Positions 1-8,330 of a stretch of DNA of 37,351 nt are shown piece after piece. The notes under the pieces were generated by a model. That model had not been told where the DNA came from and ran no database searches. It saw only the letters and a list, made by a program, of their open reading frames with translations. A program made the position numbers and the translations under genes. Origin of the DNA: Thauera linaloolentis 47Lol = DSM 12138 (GTDB taxonomy: Bacteria > Pseudomonadota > Gammaproteobacteria > Burkholderiales > Rhodocyclaceae); NCBI RefSeq assembly GCF_000310205.1, contig NZ_AMXE01000034.1, positions 1 through 37,351 of the forward strand. Reading direction: 5' to 3'. Every line of letters starts with the position of its first letter. The first letter of the stretch is position 1.

Positions 1-32
1 GCTGGTGGCCGCCAGTGGAGAGTGGTCAGGCA

Positions 33-1025
33 TCAAGGCGTGATGGTGCCGCTGACTTTGCTGCCGCCGAAGGCTGCGTCAGGCAGCGTGCCATTGGTAT
101 ACATGCCGGCCAAAGCTTCAGCGCCATTGTAGAACCGGCCCTCAATCGTGCTGCCGTTGCTGAAGAAACCTGTGTTATCGATGGTCGTGCTAGCGAAGCT
201 GATGGTATGAGTTACACCGCCCACGACACGACTGATGCTGTTGTTGGTGGAACCTGCACCGATAGTGCCTGAGCCACTTACGTAAGAAACATCCAGTTTG
301 CCTTTGTACAGGTTCAGATTGTCCGGCAGACCGCCGGGCAACGTATTGCCATTGGCATTGGTACCGGTCTGGCTGATACCGATCACACCATAGGTGGCAT
401 TGATTGCCGTTGGCATGTTGGAAACCGCATTATCACCCACGTACCAAACGGTCCGGTCGTTGCTGGCCATGTTCAGGTTGGTGCCCACCGGGTCGCTGTT
501 TACCTTGGGCGCCCATTCTCCGAAGTACACACCGCTGCCCACGGCCAGCAAGGTGGGATTGGCAGCAGGAGCGCCAGAAGTGTTGGCCGCCACCTGCCCA
601 ATGACCAGGCCGCCGAACGCAGGCGCGGGTATCAGCGGCGGGAAGGACTGGATCTGGCGGATGCTGTTGACGGCGAAATTGGCGTATTGGTTATTGGAGG
701 TGCCATTCACCGAAGCGGTATCCTTCCAAACTTGGGCAATGTTCGGCCAACTGATGATGCCGCCGATGACATGCTTCGGCCGAAGGAAACCGCCATTTCC
801 CTGTTCGGCGATCGCGGCATTCGAACCACGAATCGGGCCGTCGGCGATATCGATATAGCCATAGATATCGTTGTTCAGCCGCAGGCCGGAGTTGCCCGTG
901 TTAAAAAGAAAGTGATTTGAGGTACCCACCTGTACGCCGGGGCCAGAGCTGTCGCCCGCAGCAGCTTGTGCAACATTGGTCCCCATTGCGGCTATTACGG
1001 CCAAAGCCAGAATCGACTTTTTCAT
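33..1025 (-). CDS. Secreted hemophilin-like (Slam-dependent type) heme-binding protein
   Basis: This is a 330-residue exported protein. It starts with a clean signal peptide (MKKSILALAVIAAMG, cleavage after AQA near residue 21) and has no cysteine, so it is neither a lipoprotein nor disulfide-bonded. The C-terminal part is Gly/Asn/Thr-rich and ends with FYNGAEALAGMY...DAAFGGSKV, which resembles the last strands of the 8-stranded barrel shared by TbpB-like and hemophilin (HphA) proteins. YFGEW and VWYVGDN in the middle also fit that family. Hemophilins are exported by Slam (DUF560) outer-membrane proteins and deliver heme to a TonB receptor; the receptor gene lies 60 bp upstream on the same strand. 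His38 and His85 are possible heme ligands (inference). The start has a GAGGA ribosome site 7 nt upstream. The gene is clearly less GC-rich (about 55% in a sampled line) than the housekeeping genes, which suggests transfer. No Slam gene is in the window; it could lie left of position 1. Confidence 0.62.
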   Translation of the reverse strand: MKKSILALAVIAAMGTNVAQAAAGDSSGPGVQVGTSNHFLFNTGNSGLRLNNDIYGYIDIADGPIRGSNAAIAEQGNGGFLRPKHVIGGIISWPNIAQVWKDTASVNGTSNNQYANFAVNSIRQIQSFPPLIPAPAFGGLVIGQVAANTSGAPAANPTLLAVGSGVYFGEWAPKVNSDPVGTNLNMASNDRTVWYVGDNAVSNMPTAINATYGVIGISQTGTNANGNTLPGGLPDNLNLYKGKLDVSYVSGSGTIGAGSTNNSISRVVGGVTHTISFASTTIDNTGFFSNGSTIEGRFYNGAEALAGMYTNGTLPDAAFGGSKVSGTITP

Positions 1026-1056
1026 TTCTGCTTCCTCATATCGAGATTGATGAAAT

Positions 1057-1078
1057 CTGGTTTTTTACAAAAAACCAG
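1057..1078 (-). repeat. Perfect inverted repeat between receptor and hemophilin-like genes
   Basis: CTGGTTTTTT and AAAAAACCAG form two perfect 10-base arms separated by two bases. The repeat lies in the 60-bp gap between the receptor stop codon (1086) and the hemophilin-like start (1025). In the minus-strand transcript it would form a hairpin upstream of the hemophilin ribosome site. It could be an mRNA processing or stability element, or a partial terminator that sets the receptor-to-hemophore ratio. Its function is inferred only. Confidence 0.55.
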
Positions 1079-1085
1079 CAAAAAA

Positions 1086-4000
1086 CTAGAAATTGATCGT
1101 CAGGCCCGCACTCAGCGTACGCCCTGGCGCAGGCAGCAATACTTTCGACATGGGGTCGAGATAGTATTCGTCCGTCAGGTTGGTGACGCTCAGATTCAGG
1201 GACATCTGCTTGTTCAGGTTGAAGTTGGCATACAAGTCATGCAGCAGAACCGATTTCCAATAGAAAGAACTCATGCCCTGGCTCCTGTACCACACGTCCT
1301 TGGGCAGCCAGGTCGTGAAGCCTGCGCCGGCTTGCGAGGCCAGCAGTTTGTCCAGTTCCTTGTTTTCCGCCCCGGCGTGATAGACGCTGCGCCAGCCCAG
1401 TTCCAGCTTGTTGCTGAGCAGGCGGGCGCCGAGCAGCAGGTCGATACTGTATTTGGGTTGCAGGCTGTTGCCGCTGTATGTGCCGTTGAAGCCGCCGGTC
1501 ATGCAAGTGGGGATGCGGTTGTAGTAGGGGTCCATGGCGGAGGCGTAATCCTTGTCGCAGGTTTCCTGCTTCAAGCGCCAGGTCGCGCCCAGGCTGCCGA
1601 AATAACGTCCGCTGTCGAAGCGGGATTGCAGTTCGAGGCCGCGGGTTTTCTTCCTGTCGAACTGGATGGTTTCCAGGTCCCAGGTTCTGTCGATGAAATC
1701 CTTGATCTCGGTGTTGAAATAGCTGAAGCGCACATCTGCAAGGTGCATCTCGGGGAAGAACTGGCGCAGATCATGGGCATAGCCCAGTTCCCAGTTGGTA
1801 TTGCGCTCCGGCTTGCTGGCGCCATTGATGGCGAAGTTGGCCTCGGTGCCGGCCCAACTGGAGGTGGAGGTCAGTTCGTGCAGGCTGGGGAAGCGGGTGG
1901 TCTGGGCGTAGCGCACGAAGGCGGTGCCGAAGGGGGTGATCCTGGCGGTGGCGCTCAGCACCGGGCTGAAAGCTTCGCCGGACTGATCTTCCGGTATTTC
2001 CCAAGCCTTGCCGGCATCCAGCCTTTCGTAAGCCACCTCGCCGAACACATTGTGCTTGTATTTGGCGACGAGGGTACCGGGGTTGTTGGGGTCATCCACC
2101 ATTTCGGTGGCATCCAGTTCGCCGTTGGCAAAGGGGTTCTGCGATGAATCGAACTTGCCGTCCTTGCTGGGCACGAGCACATTGCTTACCAGGTGGGTGT
2201 TTGATGCATAGGCGGCGCAGTCTGGTCTCGGCTGACTATTGAGGCAGCCACCACTAGGAAAAGCCAGAACACCGCCACTTATCACAGATGCCAATGCCAC
2301 TTCCTGTGCTTGTGCGCCGGAGAAGTGAATATTGGCTATGCGCAAGAAAGGGTTTGAATTATGCTCGCTGAGAAAATCGAGGAAGCGCTGCGCACTTGCC
2401 CTGAGCTGGGGGTCTGTAGGCACATATCGATTCGTGGAAGGCACCCATCCACCGCCCGTTGTATAGGAATACGTATCCACGCTCGTGAAAATGCCTGGGG
2501 CGCTCCAGTCGATGGCATTGCTCGTAGCAATCACTTCTTGGCGCAGACGGTCGTACTCGGCCTTGACCTCTGACGTCATCAGCGTCTGATATTGCAATTC
2601 CAGACCCGCAATACGCTGGTTTGCCGCATTGAACGCATTTTTCTGGCGGCGCAGTTTTGCCAGCCCGGTATCCTTGCCTTTGTAACGCATGTAGCGGGTG
2701 CCGGCGGTCAGCGTCAGCCAGCCCGTGGGCTGCCAGGCGAGATTCATCATGGCCGACCATTCCTTGCGTTCGCCGGTGCGCGGCCCGAGCAAGTCCGTCG
2801 TTTTATGCACGCCGGCCAGGCCGCCGAACATTGGCATCTCCTTGACGCTTGCTTCTACCTTGTCGTCGAGTTTTTCTTTCTGCCAACTGCCGCCGAAGGT
2901 CATTTGCAGCTTGTCCGTCAGGCGCATCAGGTTGCTGAACTCGAAGCCTGTGCGGTCATGCTTGGTCCATTGCCTGCCGGCCCCGACGATCGTGCCGTCG
3001 TGCACACCCAAGGGTTCAAACATCGGCCCCATGACTGGGTCGTCGAAAATCCACGCCATGTCTCTCTTCAAGGTGTCGTAGGTTTCCAGGTTCCGGTATT
3101 CCTGAGTGCCTTCCAGAATGGCGAGGCCGTAGGGATGCGCGCCGGTCTGGTAGCGCAGGCCGGTGGTCTTGGTATGCCAGAGGCTGGTTTCCAGATTCAG
3201 CCATCTGGAGTCCTCAGGTTTGAGGTCGTAACTCAGTTTGTAACTGTCGATCTTCATTTCCGACCGGGGCCGTTCGCTCACCATGCGCGGATACTGCGAC
3301 CAGTCGTAGTCGGGGTTGGCTTGTTCGAACCCTTCTCTCAGCGCCCAGTTCAGCAAGGTGTTACCGGGTGTGGTTTCGCCGAAGGCCATGTCGGTGCGCA
3401 TGAACTGAAAGCCGATTTTCTGTTGATTGGGCAGATACCAGTTGTTTTTCAACAGCGTGGTTTCGATCTCGCTGTCGGTGTTGAATACCTCGTCACCACC
3501 ATGGTAGAGCTTGGTCAGGTTCGGGAAATGTATGTCGGTGCTGCTCTTGTCATAGGGGTCGTGCCCCGAGTACCGGCTGGCATTGCTTTTCCCTGAGTAG
3601 TAGTTGCCTTGTTCGCGCCGGCTGTATGAAGCCAGGAAATCGGTGTATTCATTACGCCCCGCGATTGCGATCATGCCGGAATGATCATCAAAATTGAGAA
3701 GCTCTCCGTTGCCTTTGTTGCGGGGATCCTGGTCGGAGAAATACACTTCATTCACGTTCGTTCTGACTGCGCCGGGTATGTCCTTGTAATCCTTGCCATA
3801 GAACGAACCGGGGTCGTTTCGTGGCTTCTTGGTATTGCTCGCGGCTTTCAGATTGACCTCGATGCCCCAGTTTTCACCTTCGGGGATGAGGTCCTCTGGC
3901 TCGATGGTGCGGATGCTCACTGCTCCGCCGACACCGCTTTTGACTCCCCGGCTCAGCGACGGGCCTTTTTCCACTTCGACGCTTCTGAACAGTGCCGGGT

Positions 4001-4691
4001 CGACATAGCTGCGGTTACCGGCGCCAAACTGATGCAGCCACACATTGGTGGATTGTTCGGTGCCATCGATGGTCAGCGGCGTGCGTCCTTCGCCACTGAT
4101 GCCGCGGATGTTGGGCGTGATCGCCTGGCTGCTGCGGGTGTCCATGCTGTAGACGCCGTTCATGCCCTTGAATACGTCGCCGGGGTTGGTGGTCTGGAAG
4201 CGCTGCAACTGCTCACGGTCCTGATAAACGCTGATGACGTTCTCCAGGTAGACCTTGTCATGCCCCACCTCGTCCTTGGTGCGTTCGCCGGTGACGGTTA
4301 TCTGTGTCAGTTGCGTGGCCGGGTCCGCGGTTGCAGCGGTCCGCGACAGCGTGACGTTGGTGCCCGTGCGGCGGAAGCTCACGCCGGTGCCGGACAGAAG
4401 ACGGCGCAGGGCTTCGTCGGGCGAAAGGGAGCCGCTGACCGCGGGAGCCTCGTAGCCCGCCACGGTTTCCTGCGAGAAGAACAGTTGCAGTCCGGCTTGC
4501 TTGCCCAGTTGCAGCAGCGCCTGCCCTAGTGGCTGTGGGGAGATGCTGATGGAGACCGGCGCCTCCTGTGCCCATGCGGTTTGCGGCAGCGCGCCGATGG
4601 CGGCGGCGACCGAAAGCGCCAGGGAGGTCATGCACAGCCGGAGGGCGGGTGCTGGTCTGGGTGTGGTGGGTGCGTTCTTTCTTCTGCTCAT
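1086..4691 (-). CDS. TonB-dependent heme/hemoprotein receptor with STN signalling domain
   Basis: This is a 1201-residue outer-membrane transporter. After a signal peptide (cleavage near AWA-QE, residue 41) comes an STN domain (about 43-115), which contacts a FecR-type protein and transmits ligand binding. A TonB-box-like ITVTGE and a plug follow (about 130-270, with PNIRGISGEGRTPLTIDG and VEVEKGPS), then a long barrel ending in NLTDEYY...GLTINF with a terminal Phe. The style is that of hemoglobin/transferrin/lactoferrin-type receptors. It is longer than most (700-1000 residues), because of an extra stretch around residues 675-865, encoded at about 2090-2660, where local GC drops. The start at 4691 (MSRRKN) was chosen because it precedes the signal peptide directly; an in-frame ATG at 4805 would add an unlikely Arg/Pro-rich tail. 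The order sigma-FecR-receptor-hemophilin suggests that the hemophilin-like protein is its ligand carrier. Confidence 0.88.
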   Translation of the reverse strand: MSRRKNAPTTPRPAPALRLCMTSLALSVAAAIGALPQTAWAQEAPVSISISPQPLGQALLQLGKQAGLQLFFSQETVAGYEAPAVSGSLSPDEALRRLLSGTGVSFRRTGTNVTLSRTAATADPATQLTQITVTGERTKDEVGHDKVYLENVISVYQDREQLQRFQTTNPGDVFKGMNGVYSMDTRSSQAITPNIRGISGEGRTPLTIDGTEQSTNVWLHQFGAGNRSYVDPALFRSVEVEKGPSLSRGVKSGVGGAVSIRTIEPEDLIPEGENWGIEVNLKAASNTKKPRNDPGSFYGKDYKDIPGAVRTNVNEVYFSDQDPRNKGNGELLNFDDHSGMIAIAGRNEYTDFLASYSRREQGNYYSGKSNASRYSGHDPYDKSSTDIHFPNLTKLYHGGDEVFNTDSEIETTLLKNNWYLPNQQKIGFQFMRTDMAFGETTPGNTLLNWALREGFEQANPDYDWSQYPRMVSERPRSEMKIDSYKLSYDLKPEDSRWLNLETSLWHTKTTGLRYQTGAHPYGLAILEGTQEYRNLETYDTLKRDMAWIFDDPVMGPMFEPLGVHDGTIVGAGRQWTKHDRTGFEFSNLMRLTDKLQMTFGGSWQKEKLDDKVEASVKEMPMFGGLAGVHKTTDLLGPRTGERKEWSAMMNLAWQPTGWLTLTAGTRYMRYKGKDTGLAKLRRQKNAFNAANQRIAGLELQYQTLMTSEVKAEYDRLRQEVIATSNAIDWSAPGIFTSVDTYSYTTGGGWVPSTNRYVPTDPQLRASAQRFLDFLSEHNSNPFLRIANIHFSGAQAQEVALASVISGGVLAFPSGGCLNSQPRPDCAAYASNTHLVSNVLVPSKDGKFDSSQNPFANGELDATEMVDDPNNPGTLVAKYKHNVFGEVAYERLDAGKAWEIPEDQSGEAFSPVLSATARITPFGTAFVRYAQTTRFPSLHELTSTSSWAGTEANFAINGASKPERNTNWELGYAHDLRQFFPEMHLADVRFSYFNTEIKDFIDRTWDLETIQFDRKKTRGLELQSRFDSGRYFGSLGATWRLKQETCDKDYASAMDPYYNRIPTCMTGGFNGTYSGNSLQPKYSIDLLLGARLLSNKLELGWRSVYHAGAENKELDKLLASQAGAGFTTWLPKDVWYRSQGMSSFYWKSVLLHDLYANFNLNKQMSLNLSVTNLTDEYYLDPMSKVLLPAPGRTLSAGLTINF

Positions 4692-4806
4692 GTCTTCGTG
4701 ATGTCGTGTCTGGCGGTGGTGGGGGGCGCGTCCGCGCGGCCTGCTTCGGCGCGGAATCGTAGCCTGGCGTGCGGGGGATGGCCCCGTAAAGAGAACTGCC
4801 CCCAAC

Positions 4807-4834
4807 CTATAGACGTATGAGCGGCAGGATTTCC
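4807..4834 (-). promoter_or_regulatory. Possible ECF-sigma promoter of the receptor gene
   Basis: On the minus strand GGAAAT (4834-4829) is followed after 13 bases by CGTCTATAG (4815-4807), a pattern like ECF-type -35 (GGAA) and -10 (CGTC/TATA) elements. The spacing is one or two bases short of the usual value. It lies in the 238-bp gap between fecR and the receptor gene, where a FecI-type sigma factor is expected to act. Confidence 0.35.
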
Positions 4835-4838
4835 GGAA

Positions 4839-4853
4839 TGAAAATACGAATCA
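4839..4853. promoter_or_regulatory. Fur-box-like dyad upstream of the receptor gene
   Basis: Read on the minus strand, TGATTCG-T-ATTTTCA matches the 7-1-7 Fur consensus TGATAAT-n-ATTATCA at 10 or 11 of 14 positions. It sits just upstream of the candidate -35 element in an AT-rich patch (4838-4866). Iron repression through Fur would suit the receptor and hemophilin-like genes. Confidence 0.45.
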
Positions 4854-4929
4854 TTTATGAAAATCGTTGCGGATCAGGGGCTTGCATTGCCCGCCCGAGC
4901 CTGCGCTGTGGCAGCGGAGGCGGGGGGCG

Positions 4930-6003
4930 CTATCGCGGCAGAATGCGTATCTGCCCGTCTGCCTGCCGATGCACACTGACCGGGGCGAAGTCGGGCAGCA
5001 TCTCGAGCATGGCTTCCGGCTTGCCGCTGCGAACGATGCCCGAGATGCGGTGGCTGCGCAGCGCCGTGTCGTCGAGGTGGACGGGGTGCGGCAGGTAGCG
5101 GTTGAGTTCTTCCAGCGCCAGGGCCAGGGGCGTGTCATCGAATATGATGTCGCCGCGCTGCCAGGCGGCGATGTTCGTCACGTCGACCGTGCGGATGCCT
5201 TCGGGCGCCGCGTCATGGTAGGCCGTCACCGCTTGCCCCGCGGCCAGGCGGCGGGTGCGCCGGTTCCACCAGCGGCCGCCGGAGACTTCCACCGAGCCGG
5301 ATTCCACGGCAACCTGGACCGCTGAATCGGTGCGTGACACGTTGAAGCGTGTTCCGGTCACGGTGATCTCGGTGGAGCCTGCATCGATGATGAAGGGGCT
5401 CCGCGTACTGCGTGCGACCGAAAAGAAGACCTCGCCGCGCCGCAGTTCGACGGTCCGCCTGCCTTCGTAAAGGCGGGCGATGGCCAGGGTGTCGGTATTG
5501 GCGCGCAGGATGGAGCCGTCCGGCAGCGCCAGCTCTTGATGCTCTCCGCGCCTGGTCTGCAGGTGGTAGGTTTCGAGCGGCTCATCGAACAGCCCCTGGC
5601 GGTGCAGCACGCCCATGACCAGCACGCTGGAACAGGCGCCTACCAGCCCGAGGCCGAAGGCGCGCCGCGACAGCCGCCGGTGCTGCTGCGGCGTGGCGGG
5701 GTGTGCGTCCTGTTTGAGGATGGCCCGCAGCGCCTGCGCCGACAGGTGCTGCGCCGCGCCGGAGATTCGACAGACGTTGCGGTATTGCCGGTCGTGCTCC
5801 GGGTCGGCTTGCCGCCATTGTTCGAACAGGCGGAGATCGGCTTTGCTTACCGTGCCGGAATGCAGGCGAACGAACCAGTCTGCGGCGGCATCACAGGGGC
5901 TGGCGTGTTCGGATGGTCTGGGGTCTGTGTTCATTGCAGGGGAGAAGAACGGTTGCTTGGTGTGGGAGGCCCGGTTTGCGCATCCAGCATGCGCTGGCGC
6001 CAT
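4930..6003 (-). CDS. FecR-type anti-sigma factor / signal transducer
   Basis: This inner-membrane regulator would pass the receptor signal to the ECF sigma factor. The N-terminal cytoplasmic part has the DUF4880 signature AADWFVRLHSG and FEQWRQADPEHDRQY. A single membrane segment follows, preceded by SRRAFGLGLVG, which resembles a twin-arginine motif. Next come the FecR domain (LALPDGSILRANTDT, VELRRGEVFFSV) and a C-terminal STN-like domain (ALEELNRYL, ISGIVRSG) that would meet the receptor STN domain. Start choice is uncertain: the ATG at 6003 has AGG at good spacing, while the family normally begins near MNTDPRPSEH (5934), which lacks a Shine-Dalgarno. It lies 47 bp downstream of the sigma gene. 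Confidence 0.86.
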   Translation of the reverse strand: MAPAHAGCANRASHTKQPFFSPAMNTDPRPSEHASPCDAAADWFVRLHSGTVSKADLRLFEQWRQADPEHDRQYRNVCRISGAAQHLSAQALRAILKQDAHPATPQQHRRLSRRAFGLGLVGACSSVLVMGVLHRQGLFDEPLETYHLQTRRGEHQELALPDGSILRANTDTLAIARLYEGRRTVELRRGEVFFSVARSTRSPFIIDAGSTEITVTGTRFNVSRTDSAVQVAVESGSVEVSGGRWWNRRTRRLAAGQAVTAYHDAAPEGIRTVDVTNIAAWQRGDIIFDDTPLALALEELNRYLPHPVHLDDTALRSHRISGIVRSGKPEAMLEMLPDFAPVSVHRQADGQIRILPR

Positions 6004-6050
6004 CCCCATACCTGTTAGACGAATGGCGACGGGAAATGCCGGAACGCGTG

Positions 6051-6551
6051 CTAGGCATAGTGCTGCAACCGGTTGTTGAGGTGGCGGACGGCCCGCGTCA
6101 TGTGTTTTTCCACCATGTCGGTGGAAATGCCCAGCGCCCGCGCGATTTCGGCATGCGTGCAGCCTTCGATCCGATGGTGGATGTAGACTTGCCGGCAGAC
6201 CAGCGGGAGTTCTTCGAGCGCGCTTTGGAGGTCGGCGAGCAGCTTGCTCGAATGCGCTTCGGCCTCGGGGCCGGGCAGCTCGGAGACGGCGTGGTCGTCG
6301 AGCTCATCCAGCGGAATGCTGGGAAACGCCGTCTGGTGCCGGTGCTTGTCGATCTTGTGGTTTTGTATGCTGCGCTTCAGGTATGCGGCCGGGTTGGCCA
6401 CTTTGCCGACGCCGGCTTCGAGCATGCGCAGCACCGCGTCCTGAAGGGCGTCCAGCGCGTCGTCGTCGGCGTCCGGCTTGCGCCGCCAGCCGCCAATGAG
6501 CTCACTGTAGTTCGCGAGCCAGCCTTTCTTCGACAGGGGGCGATGAGTCAT
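6051..6551 (-). CDS. ECF sigma factor, FecI-like
   Basis: This 166-residue extracytoplasmic-function sigma factor has a region 2 (ALQDAVLRMLEA...NPAAYLKRSIQNHKID) and a region 4 helix-turn-helix (CTHAEIARALGISTDMVEKHMTRAVRHL is the span; key residues are H-AEIA-ALG-S-DMVEKH). The size and the KHMTRA helix are typical of FecI-type iron-starvation sigma factors. It is the first gene of the minus-strand block sigma-fecR-receptor-hemophilin, and is expected to be held by the adjacent FecR protein and released when the receptor binds its ligand. Upstream (6552-6789) is a less GC-rich patch around 6595-6650 that probably holds its promoter; I could not define a convincing -35/-10 pair. Confidence 0.9.
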   Translation of the reverse strand: MTHRPLSKKGWLANYSELIGGWRRKPDADDDALDALQDAVLRMLEAGVGKVANPAAYLKRSIQNHKIDKHRHQTAFPSIPLDELDDHAVSELPGPEAEAHSSKLLADLQSALEELPLVCRQVYIHHRIEGCTHAEIARALGISTDMVEKHMTRAVRHLNNRLQHYA

Positions 6552-6789
6552 GGCGGGGGTATTGCCGCAGGCGGCGCCTGGCTGGGTGAATGAGACCTAT
6601 TACTATTCCGTAGGAACCCGATTCTACACTTGATGGTAGTCAAGTCCCGAAACGCGCAGGCCCGCTCCTGACCACACGCCACCCTCACGCAACTGCAATG
6701 GCGGGGCAGCCCTGCGGGGGCGCTTCAGGCGGGCGCGTACCAAGGCCGCGCTGCGGATCGGTGGCGGCACCCGCCCGGTCGGCATCGCG

Positions 6790-8187
6790 TCAGAATGGCA
6801 GCGTCAGCCCCGGCCACACGCTTTCGATGGCGCGGCGGAAATCGGCCTGGATGCGTGCCAGTGCTTCGGCGTCGTCGGCCTCGAAGCGCAGCACGACCAC
6901 CGGCGTGGTGTTTGACGGCCGTGCCAGGCCGAAGCCGTCGGCGTATTCGACGCGCACGCCGTCGAGGGTGATGACTTCCTGGGCGTCGTCGAAACGGGCT
7001 GTCTGCTTCAGGCGCCCGACCAGTTCGAAGGGTTCGCCTTCGTTCATCTTCAGGTTCAGTTCCGGGGTGCTGACGGAGTCCGGCAGGTCTTTCAGCGCGG
7101 CATTGGCATCGGTGCGCGCGGACAGGATCTCGAGCAGGCGGGCGCCGGCGTAGAGGCCGTCGTCGAAGCCGAACCAGCGTTCCTTGAAGAACATGTGCCC
7201 GCTCATCTCGCCGGCCAGCGGCGCGCCGGTTTCCTTGAGCTTGGCCTTCACCAGCGCATGGCCGGTGTTCCACATCGTCGGCTTGCCGCCGCGCTCGCGG
7301 ATCCACGGCGCGAGCTTGCGGGTGCATTTGACGTCGAAGATGATTTCGCCGCCCGGCACGCGGCTCAGCACGTCCTCGGCGAACAGCATCAACTGGCGGT
7401 CGGGGTAGATGATCTCGCCGTCCTTGGTCACCACGCCCAGGCGGTCGCCGTCGCCGTCGAAGGCGAGGCCGAGTTCGGCGTCGGTGTCGCGCAGGGCACG
7501 GATCACGTCCTGCAGGTTTTCGGGCTTGGACGGGTCGGGATGATGGTTGGGGAAGGTGCCATCGACTTCGCAGAACAGTTCCACCAGTTCGCAGCCCAGG
7601 CGGCGGAACAGTGCAGGCGCGATGCCGCCGGCGACGCCGTTGCCGCAGTCGATGACGATCTTCATCGGCCGCGCCAGCTTCACGTCGCCGGCGACGCGGT
7701 CGAGGTAGGCGCCGGCCACGTCGGCGCTGCGCAGCGCGCCGGGCGCGGCGGCACGCACGAGATCGTCGTCGGCAATGCGGTGGCGCAGGTCCTGGATCAT
7801 GGCGCCGTACAGCGTCTGGCCGCCGAGCACCATCTTCAGGCCGTTGTAGTCGGGCGGATTGTGGCTGCCGGTGACCGACACGCAGGAGTCGCAGCCCAGG
7901 TGGTGGGCGGCGAAATAGGTGAGCGGGGTGGGCACGCAGCCGATGTCGATGACGTCCACGCCCGCCGCGCGGATGCCGTCGGCCAGGGCGCCGGCCAGCG
8001 CCGGGCCGGACAGGCGGCCGTCGCGGCCCACGGCGATGGCCGCCTGTCCGCGGGCGACGGCTTCCGAGCCGAGCGCATGGCCGATGGCGCGTACCGCATC
8101 CGGCGTCAGTACGGTGTCGACGATGCCGCGGATGTCATAGGCTTTGAAGATTTCCGGGGCGGGCAGGGCGTGGCGGGGCGAGGTCAT
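6790..8187 (-). CDS. Phosphomannomutase/phosphoglucomutase (AlgC/ManB family)
   Basis: This 465-residue cytoplasmic enzyme interconverts hexose 6- and 1-phosphates (mannose and/or glucose) and feeds sugar-nucleotide synthesis for LPS or exopolysaccharide. Visible landmarks are the N-terminal FKAYDIRG, the phosphoserine loop TGSHNPPDYNG with Ser108, the Mg-binding DGDGDR, the sugar-recognition loop GEMSGHMFF, and a C-terminal phosphate-binding domain with DGVRVEY and RPSNTTP. These match the AlgC-type enzymes of Pseudomonas closely, including length. The start at 8187 directly precedes the conserved N-terminus; an upstream ATG at 8271 would add 28 unrelated residues and abuts a terminator-like hairpin. 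Confidence 0.93.
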   Translation of the reverse strand: MTSPRHALPAPEIFKAYDIRGIVDTVLTPDAVRAIGHALGSEAVARGQAAIAVGRDGRLSGPALAGALADGIRAAGVDVIDIGCVPTPLTYFAAHHLGCDSCVSVTGSHNPPDYNGLKMVLGGQTLYGAMIQDLRHRIADDDLVRAAAPGALRSADVAGAYLDRVAGDVKLARPMKIVIDCGNGVAGGIAPALFRRLGCELVELFCEVDGTFPNHHPDPSKPENLQDVIRALRDTDAELGLAFDGDGDRLGVVTKDGEIIYPDRQLMLFAEDVLSRVPGGEIIFDVKCTRKLAPWIRERGGKPTMWNTGHALVKAKLKETGAPLAGEMSGHMFFKERWFGFDDGLYAGARLLEILSARTDANAALKDLPDSVSTPELNLKMNEGEPFELVGRLKQTARFDDAQEVITLDGVRVEYADGFGLARPSNTTPVVVLRFEADDAEALARIQADFRRAIESVWPGLTLPF

Positions 8188-8271
8188 GAGTCGGCTGGCA
8201 TGGAGTGGATGGAAGCCGACATTGTATGCCGGCCGGGCTGCGGCTGTTCCGGTGTCGCGGTAAATGTGCAA

Positions 8272-8301
8272 GGGGCCGGATACCGCGTGGTATCCGGCCC
8301 C
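8272..8301 (-). terminator. Terminator-like hairpin after ilvE-zinc-finger genes
   Basis: GGGGCCGGATACC and GGTATCCGGCCCC form a perfect 13-bp stem with a 4-base loop (8285-8288). It lies 29 bp beyond the stop of the minus-strand zinc-finger gene and before the mutase start. The minus-strand tail is only weakly T-rich (CCTTGCACATTT). Confidence 0.6.
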
Positions 8302-8330
8302 TGTGCCGTCATCTGGGATGCAGCCGGCGG

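Noticed and set aside
2592-3596. 334-residue plus-strand open frame inside the receptor gene
   Set aside because: Antisense shadow of a well-supported receptor; no family motifs and no ribosome site.
6610-6645. TTGACT/TAGAAT pair upstream of the sigma gene
   Set aside because: Spacing is only 11 bp, too short for a sigma-70 promoter.
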